Shown here piece after piece: positions 33,380 to 41,224 of a DNA stretch of 64,000 nt; position 1 is the stretch's first letter; every line of letters begins with the position of its first letter. Below the pieces are notes generated by a model that did not search any database, had not been told where the DNA came from, and worked only from the letters and a program-made list of their open reading frames with translations. The DNA lies in the NCBI RefSeq assembly GCF_014205215.1, contig NZ_JACHNC010000001.1, positions 6,320,501 to 6,384,500 on the forward strand. The letters run 5' to 3'. The translations under genes and the position numbers were made by a program. Origin of the DNA: Actinoplanes lobatus (GTDB lineage Bacteria; Actinomycetota; Actinomycetes; Mycobacteriales; Micromonosporaceae).

Positions 33380-33705
33380 GTCTCCAGATCGAACGTCCCG
33401 GCCAAGACCGGCTCAGCACCGTACGATCGTTGCTGAGTGAGGAGTTCGCCGCCCAGACGGCACGGCTCAAGGACCTCACCGAGATCAACGCCGACACCGG
33501 CGACCCGGCCCAGGCCCACGACCGGGCGGCCATGCTGGCGGCCACCCGGCAGAGCCTCGACCAGATCACCAGCGCGCTGAGGCGCATCGCGGAGGGCACC
33601 TACGGCAGCTGCGATCGCTGTTCGACCCCGATCCCGGCCGACCGCCTGGAAGTGCTGCCACACGCCCGCTACTGCGTACCCTGCCAGCAGAAACAGCACG
33701 GCTGA
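33376..33705 (+). CDS. TraR/DksA-type zinc-finger protein
   Basis: The 109-residue protein has an N-terminal coiled-coil region (LSTVRSLLSEEFAAQTARLKDLTEI and ATRQSLDQITSALRRIAEGTY) and a C-terminal four-Cys zinc finger, CDRCSTPIPADRLEVLPHARYCVPC. DksA-type proteins bind the secondary channel of RNA polymerase. ATG 33376 has AGGAG seven bases upstream. It is followed by a hairpin and then by the actin-fold gene. Alternatives such as a YteA-like protein are the same family. Confidence 0.88.
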   Translation: MSLQIERPGQDRLSTVRSLLSEEFAAQTARLKDLTEINADTGDPAQAHDRAAMLAATRQSLDQITSALRRIAEGTYGSCDRCSTPIPADRLEVLPHARYCVPCQQKQHG

Positions 33706-33712
33706 GCCGACC

Positions 33713-33740
33713 GGCTGCCGCGCCACCCGGTGCGGCAGCC
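33713..33740 (+). terminator. Hairpin between the DksA-like and actin-fold genes
   Basis: GGCTGCCGC (33713-33721) pairs perfectly with GCGGCAGCC (33732-33740) across a 10-base loop. It ends 33 bases before the next TTG start, so it may separate or attenuate transcription. Confidence 0.6.
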
Positions 33741-33773
33741 CCCGCCCTCGTCGTACCCCAGAAAGGATCTGCA

Positions 33774-34484
33774 TTGACCACCTCACCGGTAGCGCTCGCC
33801 GTCGACCTGGGCAGCAGTACGGCCTCGGTGTGGGCCACCGGCCGTGGCGTCGTCAGCGCCCCCACCGGCGTCGGCGCGCTGGTCCGGCGCGGCCGTGTCA
33901 CCGACGTCGACGGCTGCGTCGCCCTGCTGACCCAGCTCGTCGACCGCTTCCCGCGGCCGGCGCCGGTCGCCGACGTCGTCGTGGCCTGCCGGCCGGTGCT
34001 GTCCACCGAAGCCGACCAGGAGTTGATGCGCCGCGTGATCGACGGCGCTTTCGCGCCCCGCCGGACACTGTTCATCGACACGGTCCGTGCCGCGGCCATC
34101 GGATCCGGCGCGACCGCCGGAAACCTGCTGGTCGTCGACATCGGCGCCCAGCTCACCGAGACCGCCCTGCTCGAACACGGCCGGGTCACCGCCGCCCAGC
34201 GCGCCGACTACGGTATCCGCGACGGCGCGACCGGGCTGCTCACCGACATCGTCGCCCAGCACGTCGCGAACCTGCGCGCCACCGGCCACGCCGAAGCCCT
34301 GGCCGAGGCCACCGCCCGCGGCATCCTGCTGACCGGCGACGGCGCCCTGCACCCCGGCCTGCCGGAAGCGCTGGCCACCACCCTCGACGTACACGTACAC
34401 CGCGCCGCCGACCCCCGCACGGCCGCCCTCGACGGCGCCGGCCGGGCCGCCATGTCCGCCCTACGCCATCCCGGGTTCGCTTGA
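33774..34484 (+). CDS. Short actin/Hsp70-fold ATPase-like protein (MreB-related)
   Basis: The 236-residue product starts at TTG 33774 with GAAAGGA six bases upstream. Signature segments of the actin-like ATPase fold are AVDLGSSTASVWATG (phosphate 1), LLVVDIGAQLTETALL (phosphate 2) and ILLTGDGALHPGLPEAL (adenosine). It is about 100 residues shorter than MreB (around 340) and lacks recognisable filament-contact regions, so it may be a monomeric relative or a dedicated regulator. It overlaps the next gene by four bases (TTGA), so the two are coupled. Function unknown. Confidence 0.75.
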   Translation: MTTSPVALAVDLGSSTASVWATGRGVVSAPTGVGALVRRGRVTDVDGCVALLTQLVDRFPRPAPVADVVVACRPVLSTEADQELMRRVIDGAFAPRRTLFIDTVRAAAIGSGATAGNLLVVDIGAQLTETALLEHGRVTAAQRADYGIRDGATGLLTDIVAQHVANLRATGHAEALAEATARGILLTGDGALHPGLPEALATTLDVHVHRAADPRTAALDGAGRAAMSALRHPGFA

Positions 34485-34834
34485 CCTCCCTCTGGCTGTC
34501 GTTCGGCGCCGGCACGGACCTCGCCGGCCTGCGGGCGTCGGCCCGGACACATCTTGACGGCCAGCTCGGCAGCGGGCACCTCGACGAGGCCCTCACGGTG
34601 ATCGCCGCGCTCGTCGACCACGCCGGCGGCGAGGGCGAGCTGATCGTGAGCCGCCGCGACAACAACCTGCTCATCGAACTCGTGACCCGAACGGTCCTCG
34701 GCGGCTCACCGCCGAGCCCGCCCACACCGTGCTGGACCTACGGCGCCCACTCCACCGGCACCGGCGGCGTCATCTGGGCAGAGCTGGCTGCCCGGCCCTG
34801 CTCCAGCGGGGTCACCGCCGGGTGGAGACGATAG
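34481..34834 (+). CDS. Small protein of unknown function coupled to the actin-fold gene
   Basis: The 117-residue frame starts at TTG 34481, overlapping the previous stop. The first 80 residues (LRASARTHLDGQLGSGHLDEALTVIAALVDHAGGEGELIVSRRDNNLLIEL) look like a folded helix-strand domain, perhaps reminiscent of the histidine-kinase ATPase fold, but without clear ATP boxes. The last 30 residues overlap an opposing gene (34738-34998) by 97 bases, and one of the two ends is probably mis-read. A functional call is not possible. Confidence 0.55.
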   Translation: MTSLWLSFGAGTDLAGLRASARTHLDGQLGSGHLDEALTVIAALVDHAGGEGELIVSRRDNNLLIELVTRTVLGGSPPSPPTPCWTYGAHSTGTGGVIWAELAARPCSSGVTAGWRR

Positions 34835-34998
34835 ATCGCGCTCTCACCCTCACCGTCGTCCAGCGGTGCGAGGCTGAGCTGCTCGGCGGGGACCCGTCGT
34901 ACGTAGCCGTGGCCGGATCCGCTGTCGATCCACACGTCGGCCCAGCCGTCGGCCGGCAGCACGCGCGGCCCGACCACCAGGACCGTTCCCGGGGTCAC
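34738..34998 (-). CDS. Small protein of unknown function
   Basis: The 86-residue frame begins at GTG 34998, which overlaps the stop of the upstream gene as GTGA. The translation (VLVVGPRVLPADGWADVWIDSGSGHGYVRRVPAEQLSLAPL) looks like a small beta-barrel domain with regular codon use. No signal or membrane segment. Coupling to the 58-residue gene upstream supports it being real even though its 3' part overlaps the opposing gene. Confidence 0.55.
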   Translation of the reverse strand: MTPGTVLVVGPRVLPADGWADVWIDSGSGHGYVRRVPAEQLSLAPLDDGEGESAIYRLHPAVTPLEQGRAASSAQMTPPVPVEWAP

Positions 34999-35171
34999 GG
35001 CTGTGGACCGGCTGGGCTCTGCTCGGCCAGGCAGTGGCCGGCTCCGTAGTCGAGGATGCGGCGTATGGCCTCCGAACGCTCGGCGGCCTGGTGCCGCTCG
35101 GCGTCACGCCACGCGCGCGCCGCTCTCGCCCGCCGCCGCCACAGCAGGCGGCGCATCGCCTCAGTCAGCAT
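34995..35171 (-). CDS. Small basic helical protein
   Basis: The 58-residue protein starts at ATG 35171 with GGGAGG six bases upstream. It is very rich in Arg and Ala (AMRRLLWRRRARAARAWRDAERHQAAERSEAIRRIL) and is predicted to be one long basic helix. No family recognised. The gene is the first of a two-gene leftward unit. Two GGACACTGTCC palindromes lie 107-150 bases upstream of its start and may control it. Confidence 0.6.
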   Translation of the reverse strand: MLTEAMRRLLWRRRARAARAWRDAERHQAAERSEAIRRILDYGAGHCLAEQSPAGPQP

Positions 35172-35277
35172 CTTCGCCTCCCGGTAGTCGGGCGGCGGCG
35201 AGGGAAATGACAGCACTCTCGCCGCCGCTGCACTGATCGTGCAGGGACGGCGGGCCGCAATGCGGGGGAACGCGTCC

Positions 35278-35336
35278 GGACACTGTCCAGGCCGGAGACT
35301 ACGGACGCGGACACTGTCCGTGGACAGCGTGGACAG
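35278..35336. promoter_or_regulatory. Cluster of GGACA/TGTCC operator-like sites
   Basis: GGACACTGTCC occurs at 35278-35288 and 35309-35319, each a perfect GGACA-C-TGTCC palindrome, with centres 31 bp (three helical turns) apart. Two further GGACAG half-sites follow at 35322 and 35331, nine bases apart, ending at the CYTH gene's stop codon. The layout is that of a multi-site operator upstream of the leftward unit starting at 35171. Confidence 0.6.
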
Positions 35337-35897
35337 CTACGAGTCGGCCCGCGCCGCCCGCACCGCCTCGGTGTACAACTCAGTGGTCAGCTGACCCTCG
35401 TCGACACCGAGGTCGGCCAGCACCGCACGGACCGCGTCGAGCGCTTCGGCGAGGTCCTCCTCAAGGGCTTGCGTCTCCACTTCCAGGAAAGTGCCGTCCA
35501 GTTCGGGGACGCGGACCACGGTCGCCAGAAAGCTCCGCCCGCCGGAATCGAAGCGGAAATTCTCGCAATCCTTCGTCAACATCGTCGCCGGCGGGTATCC
35601 CAGCGCTTCGATGATGTACGCCACGGCGGCCGGGTCGGCCAGCGTGGTCTCGTACTCCGGCTTCGAGCCTGACCCGGCGTCCACCGCCGGCTCCTTGTAC
35701 GTCAGCAGGTGTCGCACGCCGGCCACCGTTTCGACCGTGCGCACCCGCAGCTCCCGTCCGGCGCGGTCCAGGCTCCCGTCGGCCGTGTCGTAGTAGGTGT
35801 CTCGGTAGGTCGCCATCTCCGGCTCGGCGAACTCGGCAAGGGCGTCCCGGACGGTGGCAGGGTCGGCAAGACGGGCTTTCAGCTCGGCTTCGATCAC
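35337..35897 (-). CDS. CYTH-domain (class IV adenylate cyclase/thiamine triphosphatase-like) protein
   Basis: The 186-residue protein opens with MIEAELKARL, the ExExK signature of CYTH triphosphate tunnel enzymes. Further tunnel residues appear in YRDTYYDTADGSLDRAGRELRVRTV, LLTYKEP, KPEYETTL and FLEVETQ. These enzymes hydrolyse or cyclise triphosphates with divalent metal; substrates include ATP, thiamine triphosphate and polyphosphate. The substrate is unknown here. GTG 35897 has GAGGAG six bases upstream. It follows the XRE gene by nine bases in the same direction, so the two form an operon. Confidence 0.85.
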   Translation of the reverse strand: MIEAELKARLADPATVRDALAEFAEPEMATYRDTYYDTADGSLDRAGRELRVRTVETVAGVRHLLTYKEPAVDAGSGSKPEYETTLADPAAVAYIIEALGYPPATMLTKDCENFRFDSGGRSFLATVVRVPELDGTFLEVETQALEEDLAEALDAVRAVLADLGVDEGQLTTELYTEAVRAARADS

Positions 35898-35906
35898 GAA
35901 GACTCC

Positions 35907-36671
35907 TCAGATGACGCGGCGGGCGTGGGCGAACAGATCGTCGATCTGGCGCCGGAAACCCTGCCACAGTGAGCCCCGCTCGCTGTAGACCAGCTCGTGC
36001 ATCGTCGACTCGTGCCCTTCCCAAGCGGCGGCGAAGCTGCCGACCCACATCAGCTGGTCGACGCGCAGAATTCGCCACACCGGCAGGCGGGTGTAGAGCC
36101 GCACTTCCAGGTCGAGCCCCGTGGCGGCCGCCGCAACCTCCTCCAGCCGTGCCAGCGTGTACTTGATTCCTGCCGTGAATGTTGCCGGCGACTCGCCGAT
36201 CTCGGCAGCACGCTGGCCGGCGGCGTCGCAGTCCGGGTCGAGAAGCAGGATCCGGGCCCGCAGCGGCTTATCGCGGGAGTCGAGCCAGGATCGCAGGAGG
36301 GAATCGTTGAGCGCGATGAGGCCGAGGCCTCGGACGGCGAGCAGGTCGAGTTCCTCACCGACCGCGGCCCGTCGTCGGATCTCGGCCGCGACCCGCGCCT
36401 GGCCGGCGAAGTGCCGAGATATCTCGGGCACGAGAGCCGCCGTCACGGCTGTCCCGCCTATCTCGGCGGCGGCCCGTAGAGCACCTCCACCATGTAGCAG
36501 CGTGTCCAGCCGTTGCACGGTATCCCTGTCAGGCGTGGGTTTCCGATCCCGCTCCCACTCGGAGAGGATCGTGCGCGAGTGCTGGGTCAGTTTCGCAAGG
36601 TCACGCAGAGAAAGGCCTTGGCGGTCGCGAAGTCTGCGGAGCTCCTCGCCGAAGGTAGACGGTCGATCCAC
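35907..36671 (-). CDS. XRE-family regulator with a C-terminal sensor-like domain
   Basis: The 254-residue protein has an XRE helix-turn-helix at about 6-62 (FGEELRRLRDRQGLSLRDLAKLTQHSRTILSEWERDRKP). The C-terminal domain, about 95-250, has RARILLLDPDCDAAGQRA then LEVRLYTRLPVWRILRVDQLMWVG and STMHELVYSERGSLW. It looks like a phospholipase-D-like or nucleotide-sensing fold but lacks the HxK catalytic motif. GTG 36671 has AGGGGA seven bases upstream. Coupling to a CYTH enzyme suggests a regulator that senses or is paired with a nucleotide signal; this is inference. Confidence 0.75.
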   Translation of the reverse strand: MDRPSTFGEELRRLRDRQGLSLRDLAKLTQHSRTILSEWERDRKPTPDRDTVQRLDTLLHGGGALRAAAEIGGTAVTAALVPEISRHFAGQARVAAEIRRRAAVGEELDLLAVRGLGLIALNDSLLRSWLDSRDKPLRARILLLDPDCDAAGQRAAEIGESPATFTAGIKYTLARLEEVAAAATGLDLEVRLYTRLPVWRILRVDQLMWVGSFAAAWEGHESTMHELVYSERGSLWQGFRRQIDDLFAHARRVI

Positions 36672-36822
36672 GGTCCAATCCCCTGCTAGCCGGTCAGGGC
36701 CCGGTCCGGCTAGTGTCCGGCCGCCGACATCGACGGTACGCCATGCAAACGCTCCGGCGGGCCGGTGGCGAGGTCGGCCGATAGGGTGAATATCGAGCAG
36801 ATAGCCGTGCCGGAAGGCCGGG

Positions 36823-37581
36823 TCAGATCTCCAGGCGGGAGAGGCCGAAGGCCAGCAGGAAGCCGGCCACGGTGATCAGGCCGACCAGCAGGTGGGCGTT
36901 CTCGAAGGCCTCCGGGATCATCGTGTCGGCGACCATCGCCAGGATCGCGCCACCGGCCAGGGCGGTGATGGATGCCATCAGGCCGTCGGAGGCGTCACCG
37001 AGGACGGTGTAGCCGGCGACCGCGGCCAGGCCGCTGATGACGGCGATGCCGGTCCACAGGCCGAAGACGTACCGGCGGCTTCGGCCCGCGGCGCGCATTC
37101 CGGCGGCGCTGGACAGGCCCTCGGGGACGTTGCTGATGAACACCGCGCCGACCGTCACCGCCCCCACCGTACCGCCGGTGAGCAGGGTCGATCCGATGAC
37201 GATGGACTCCGGAACGCCGTCCAGCAACGCACCGAGCGCGATGGCCGTACCCGAGCCGCCCTGGTCTTGCTCTGAAGGTTGTTGATCGCCGGAGCGTTTG
37301 CGGTGGCGGGCGCCGCGCCGGGCCAGCAGGACGTTGCAGCCGGTGTAGATCAACGCGCCGGCGGCGGCGCCGAACGTGGTGGGCCGCATGCCGCCCTGCT
37401 CGTAGGCCTCCTCGAAGAGTTCGAAGGCGACGGTCGACAGCAGCACGCCGGCGCCGAACGCCATCACCGACGCCAGCAGCTTGCGCGGCACCTTGACCAG
37501 GTAGCCGATCGCCGCGCCGAGCAGCAGCGCCGACCCGGCGAACAGCCCCCACAATCCGGCCTGCAACCACATGGGCATCAT
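36823..37581 (-). CDS. ZIP family metal permease
   Basis: The 252-residue protein has about eight membrane helices. Metal-binding motifs of ZIP transporters lie in helices 4 and 5: GALLDGVPESIVIGSTLL and ISNVPEGLSSAAGMRAAG. A hydrophilic loop rich in Arg, Gln and Glu (about residues 90-108) takes the place of the usual His-rich loop. It carries divalent metal, probably zinc or manganese, into the cell. The start MMPMW is at 37581. It is divergent from the P450 operon; I see no Zur box upstream. Confidence 0.9.
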   Translation of the reverse strand: MMPMWLQAGLWGLFAGSALLLGAAIGYLVKVPRKLLASVMAFGAGVLLSTVAFELFEEAYEQGGMRPTTFGAAAGALIYTGCNVLLARRGARHRKRSGDQQPSEQDQGGSGTAIALGALLDGVPESIVIGSTLLTGGTVGAVTVGAVFISNVPEGLSSAAGMRAAGRSRRYVFGLWTGIAVISGLAAVAGYTVLGDASDGLMASITALAGGAILAMVADTMIPEAFENAHLLVGLITVAGFLLAFGLSRLEI

Positions 37582-37725
37582 GCAGCGAGCGTACGAGCTA
37601 AACGGTGATCAACAGCGGCGGCGCGGCGATCGCTCACGTGGGAGGGCGCCGCGGACATTGACAGGGCCCGCCTCGGAGAATCACGCTGGCCGATACGAGG
37701 ATGCGACTCTTCGAGGTGAGAGCCA

Positions 37726-39078
37726 ATGTCGGCTGAGACTCGGGAACAGGTGGGCCCGCGCCCCCTTCCGCGCCTGCGACGTGAGGATCGTGGTCTGCCC
37801 TGGGTGGGCAATCTCTTCAAGTACCAGCGGGATCCGGTCGCGCTCTACCGGCGTCACTGGGAGCATTACGGGCCGGTCGCGCCGTCGTACATGTTCGGGA
37901 AGATCACGGCGATGATGCTCGGGCCGGACGCCTGCGGTGAGGTGCTGCAGAACCGGGACAAGGCGTTCGCCAACGGGCCGGCCTGGTCGCAGCTGGTCGG
38001 GCCGTTCTTCCGCCGCGGTCTCATGCTGATCGACTTCGACGACCACCACGGCCATCGGCGGATCATGCAGGAGGCGTTCACCCCGCAGCGGCTGGACGGC
38101 TACACCCGCCGCCTGCATCCGGCCGTCGAACGCGCCTTGGCGAGATGGGAGGCCGGCACCGAGATTCCGGCCTACTGGCGGCTCAAGCAGCTCACCCTGG
38201 ACATCGCCGCCGACCTGTTCATGGGCGGTGTGGGCGCCACGGACACGGACGAGATGGACCGGATCAACCGGGCGTTCATCGCCTGTGTGCAGGCCGCCGC
38301 CGGCATCGTCCGGGCGGATGTGCCGATGACCCGCTGGGGACGCGCCTACCGTGGCCGGCGGAAGCTGGAGAGGTTCCTGCGCGGCTACCTGCCGGCGAAG
38401 CGGGCCACGGTCAGCGACGACATCTTCTCGGTGCTCTGCCACATCGAGACCGAGGACGGCGACCGGTTCAGCGACGACGACGTCATCAACCACATGATCT
38501 TCCTGATGATGGCGGCGCACGACACGTCCACCATCACCACCACCGCGATCCTGCAATACCTCGGCCAGCATCCCGGCTGGCAGGAACGCTGCCGGTCCGA
38601 GGCGCTGGCCCTCGGACCGGCCCCGGACCGGGCCGGCCTGGACTCGCTGGTCTCGGCCGACCTGGTCATGCGGGAGGCGCTGCGGCTGCGGGCGCCGGTT
38701 CCGGTGCTGGTCCGCTACGCCGTCAAGGACACGGTCGTGCAGGGAGTGCGCATCCCGGCGGACACGTTCTGCTCGCTCGGCATCCAGTTCACCCATCTGA
38801 TGCCGCGGTACTGGACCGATCCCGAGGTTTTCGACCCGGAACGGTTCGGCCCGGATCGCCGGGAGGACCGGTCGCACCGGTTCGCCTGGATGCCGTTCGG
38901 CGGCGGCGTCCACAAATGCATCGGCATGCACTTCGGCGGCCTCGAGGTGAAGGCGATCCTGCACCGGCTGCTGCGTGAGTACCACTGGAACGTCGACCCG
39001 GACTATGTGGCGCCGCTGGACCACCACGCGCTGCCGTTCCCGAAGGACGGCCAGCCGATCACCCTGATCAGGAACTGA
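37726..39078 (+). CDS. Cytochrome P450
   Basis: The 450-residue enzyme has all P450 marks: the I-helix MMAAHDTSTITT (oxygen-activating Thr), the ExxR pair in MREALRLRAPVP, and the heme-thiolate loop FGGGVHKCIGMHFGGLE, where Cys is the axial ligand. There is no N-terminal membrane anchor, so it is soluble and needs ferredoxin partners encoded elsewhere. The heme loop and general form resemble CYP51/CYP120-like lipophile hydroxylases rather than antibiotic P450s; that is a by-eye impression. ATG 37726 has GAGGTGAG just upstream. It heads a four-gene operon with two acyl-CoA dehydrogenases and a ligase. Confidence 0.92.
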   Translation: MSAETREQVGPRPLPRLRREDRGLPWVGNLFKYQRDPVALYRRHWEHYGPVAPSYMFGKITAMMLGPDACGEVLQNRDKAFANGPAWSQLVGPFFRRGLMLIDFDDHHGHRRIMQEAFTPQRLDGYTRRLHPAVERALARWEAGTEIPAYWRLKQLTLDIAADLFMGGVGATDTDEMDRINRAFIACVQAAAGIVRADVPMTRWGRAYRGRRKLERFLRGYLPAKRATVSDDIFSVLCHIETEDGDRFSDDDVINHMIFLMMAAHDTSTITTTAILQYLGQHPGWQERCRSEALALGPAPDRAGLDSLVSADLVMREALRLRAPVPVLVRYAVKDTVVQGVRIPADTFCSLGIQFTHLMPRYWTDPEVFDPERFGPDRREDRSHRFAWMPFGGGVHKCIGMHFGGLEVKAILHRLLREYHWNVDPDYVAPLDHHALPFPKDGQPITLIRN

Positions 39079-39089
39079 AGGGGACCAGG

Positions 39090-40247
39090 ATGGATTTCGA
39101 CGACACCCCCGACGAGGCGGCCTGGCGGGCGGAGGTGCGTTCCTTCCTGGACCGGCACCCGTCCGCCCCGGAGCAGCCGCGGGCCTGGCAGGCCATCCTG
39201 TACGACGCCGGGTTCGTCGGCGTCACCTGGCCGGTCGAGGCCGGTGGACGTGGCGGCACACCGATGCAGCAGGCGATCGTCGACCAGGAGACGGCCCGGC
39301 ACGGCCTGCCCCCGCTGATCAACCTGATCGGGATCGGGATGTGCGGGCCGACCGTGATCGTGCACGGCAGCGACTCGCAGAAGCAGCGCTACCTCAAGCG
39401 GCTGCTGCGGGCCGACGACCTGTGGTGTCAGCTGTTCAGTGAACCGTCGGCCGGCAGCGATCTGGCCGCGCTGCGCACGCGGGCGGTCCGCGACGGCGAC
39501 GGGTGGCGGATCAGTGGGCAGAAGGTGTGGACGACGCTCGCCCACCTCGCGGACTTCGGGATCCTGCTCACCCGTACCGATCCGGATGTGCCGAAACACC
39601 GCGGCCTCACGATGTTCGTGGTCGACATGAAGGCCCCCGGCGTCACGGTCCGGCCGCTGCGGCAGATGAACGGCGACGCCCACTTCAACGAGGTGTTCTT
39701 CGACGACGTACGGATCCCCGACGAGGAGCGGCTCGGCGACGTCGGCGACGGCTGGCGGGTGGCACTGACGACGCTGATGAGCGAGCGGCTGTCGCTCGGC
39801 GGCGGTGGCACGTCGATCGGCCCGAAACCGGAGGCGGTGGCCAGGCACGTCGCCGCGCACATCGGCGCGCTCCCCGAGGACCGGCAGGTGCTGGCCCGTC
39901 AGGAACTCGGCCGGGGGTACGTGGCCGCGCTCGGCGCCCGCTACACCGGCTACCGGCAGCTGTCGAAGCTGAGCCGCGGTGAACTGCCCGGCCCGGAGGC
40001 GTCGGCGGGCAAGCTCAGCGGCACCCGGTCGGCGCGGGACCTGACCGACCTCGCCGTACGCGTGCTCGGCCCGGACGCGGCGACCGCCGACGCCGCATGG
40101 CAGGACATGCAGGCACTGCTGCCCGGCATGGCCATCGCCGGCGGCAGCGACCAGGTGCTGCGCAACATCATCGGCGAGCGGGTCCTCGGCCTGCCCGCCG
40201 AACCTCGTGCGGACAAGGGCGTCACGTTCAGGGAGAGCATCCGATGA
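39090..40247 (+). CDS. Acyl-CoA dehydrogenase, larger subunit type
   Basis: The 385-residue flavoprotein has the family's N-terminal helical domain, the FAD-contact strand WCQLFSEPSAGSDLAALRTRA and GWRISGQKVWTTLAHLADFGILLTRTD, and a C-terminal helical domain with the MSERLSLGGGG and VLRNIIGERVLGLP segments. It oxidises an acyl-CoA to the enoyl-CoA and passes electrons to ETF. It lies 11 bases after the P450. The neighbour encodes a shorter relative, the hallmark of heteromeric steroid-type dehydrogenases, in which the larger subunit carries the active site. Confidence 0.9.
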   Translation: MDFDDTPDEAAWRAEVRSFLDRHPSAPEQPRAWQAILYDAGFVGVTWPVEAGGRGGTPMQQAIVDQETARHGLPPLINLIGIGMCGPTVIVHGSDSQKQRYLKRLLRADDLWCQLFSEPSAGSDLAALRTRAVRDGDGWRISGQKVWTTLAHLADFGILLTRTDPDVPKHRGLTMFVVDMKAPGVTVRPLRQMNGDAHFNEVFFDDVRIPDEERLGDVGDGWRVALTTLMSERLSLGGGGTSIGPKPEAVARHVAAHIGALPEDRQVLARQELGRGYVAALGARYTGYRQLSKLSRGELPGPEASAGKLSGTRSARDLTDLAVRVLGPDAATADAAWQDMQALLPGMAIAGGSDQVLRNIIGERVLGLPAEPRADKGVTFRESIR

Positions 40248-41224
40248 ACTTCGATCTGGATCAGGAGCACCTCGACCTCGCCGACGGCGCCCGTGACTTT
40301 CTGTCCGCCTCGGCCTCCCCGGCTGCCGCCCGGTCCGCGCTCGACGAGGGCGCCGGTGTGCGGCCGGGCCGCGCCGAGCTGATCAAAAGCGGCTACGCGA
40401 CGATCACCATCCCGGAGAGCGCCGGTGGGGGAGGCGGCACCGTTCTCCAACTCGCCGTGGTCGCCGAGCAGGCCGGACGGGTCCTCGCGGGTCCATCCCT
40501 GGTGAACTTCGCGCGCGCCGCCGTACTCCTGGAAAATGATCCGGACCGGCTTGCCGGACTCGCCGACGGCAGCCTGGCCGTCGCGGTCATCGACGACCAT
40601 GACCCGGTTCTCGACGCGATCGGCGCCGACACCTTCCTCACCTTGCGCGACGGCACGCTGGTCTGCGGGCCGGGCCGGGTGACGGCACGCCGGCCGGTCG
40701 ACGCGACTCGCGGTCTCGGTGACGTCACCCTGGGCGAGACCACCGATCTGGTACGCGACGCGCGCCCACGGTGGGCGAAAGCGGAACGCGTCGGCCGTAC
40801 CATTCTGGCGGCCGAAGGCCTGGGGGCCGCGTCCCGGCTGCTGGGCATGGGTGTCGGGTACGCGAAGGAGCGGCACACGTTCGGCCGCCCGATCGGCTCC
40901 TATCAGGCCGTCAAGCACATGCTCGTCGACGTCTACGTGGCGGTGGAGCAGCTGCGGTCGCTGGTCTGGTGGGCCGCCTGGGCCGCCGACCGGGCACCCG
41001 GCGAACTGCCGCTGGCCGCGGCCGCCGCGAAAGCCGCCGCCGCGACCACCCTGGAACTCGCGGCCGAGACGGTGATCCAGGTGCACGGCGGCATCGGGTA
41101 CACCTGGGAACACGACGCCCACCTGTACTGGCGGCGCGCCAAGACCGACCGTTTCCTGCTCGGTGACGATGTGGCGGCCTTCGACGAGGTCGCCCGGCTC
41201 GCGATGGGGGAGGCGGCCCGATGA
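40244..41224 (+). CDS. Acyl-CoA dehydrogenase, smaller subunit type
   Basis: The 326-residue protein starts at ATG 40244, overlapping the previous stop by four bases. It has a recognisable acyl-CoA dehydrogenase N-domain ([36 protein letters not shown]) and C-domain ([32 protein letters not shown] and [23 protein letters not shown]). The central FAD beta-domain is short and degenerate. The coupled pair suggests an alpha2beta2 enzyme like the FadE pairs that act on steroid side chains in mycobacteria. The exact substrate is unknown. Confidence 0.9.
   Translation: MNFDLDQEHLDLADGARDFLSASASPAAARSALDEGAGVRPGRAELIKSGYATITIPESAGGGGGTVLQLAVVAEQAGRVLAGPSLVNFARAAVLLENDPDRLAGLADGSLAVAVIDDHDPVLDAIGADTFLTLRDGTLVCGPGRVTARRPVDATRGLGDVTLGETTDLVRDARPRWAKAERVGRTILAAEGLGAASRLLGMGVGYAKERHTFGRPIGSYQAVKHMLVDVYVAVEQLRSLVWWAAWAADRAPGELPLAAAAAKAAAATTLELAAETVIQVHGGIGYTWEHDAHLYWRRAKTDRFLLGDDVAAFDEVARLAMGEAAR

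Noticed and set aside
33774..34484. Calling the actin-fold protein MreB
   Set aside because: It is about 100 residues too short and lacks the usual mreC/mreD neighbours, so only the fold is claimed.
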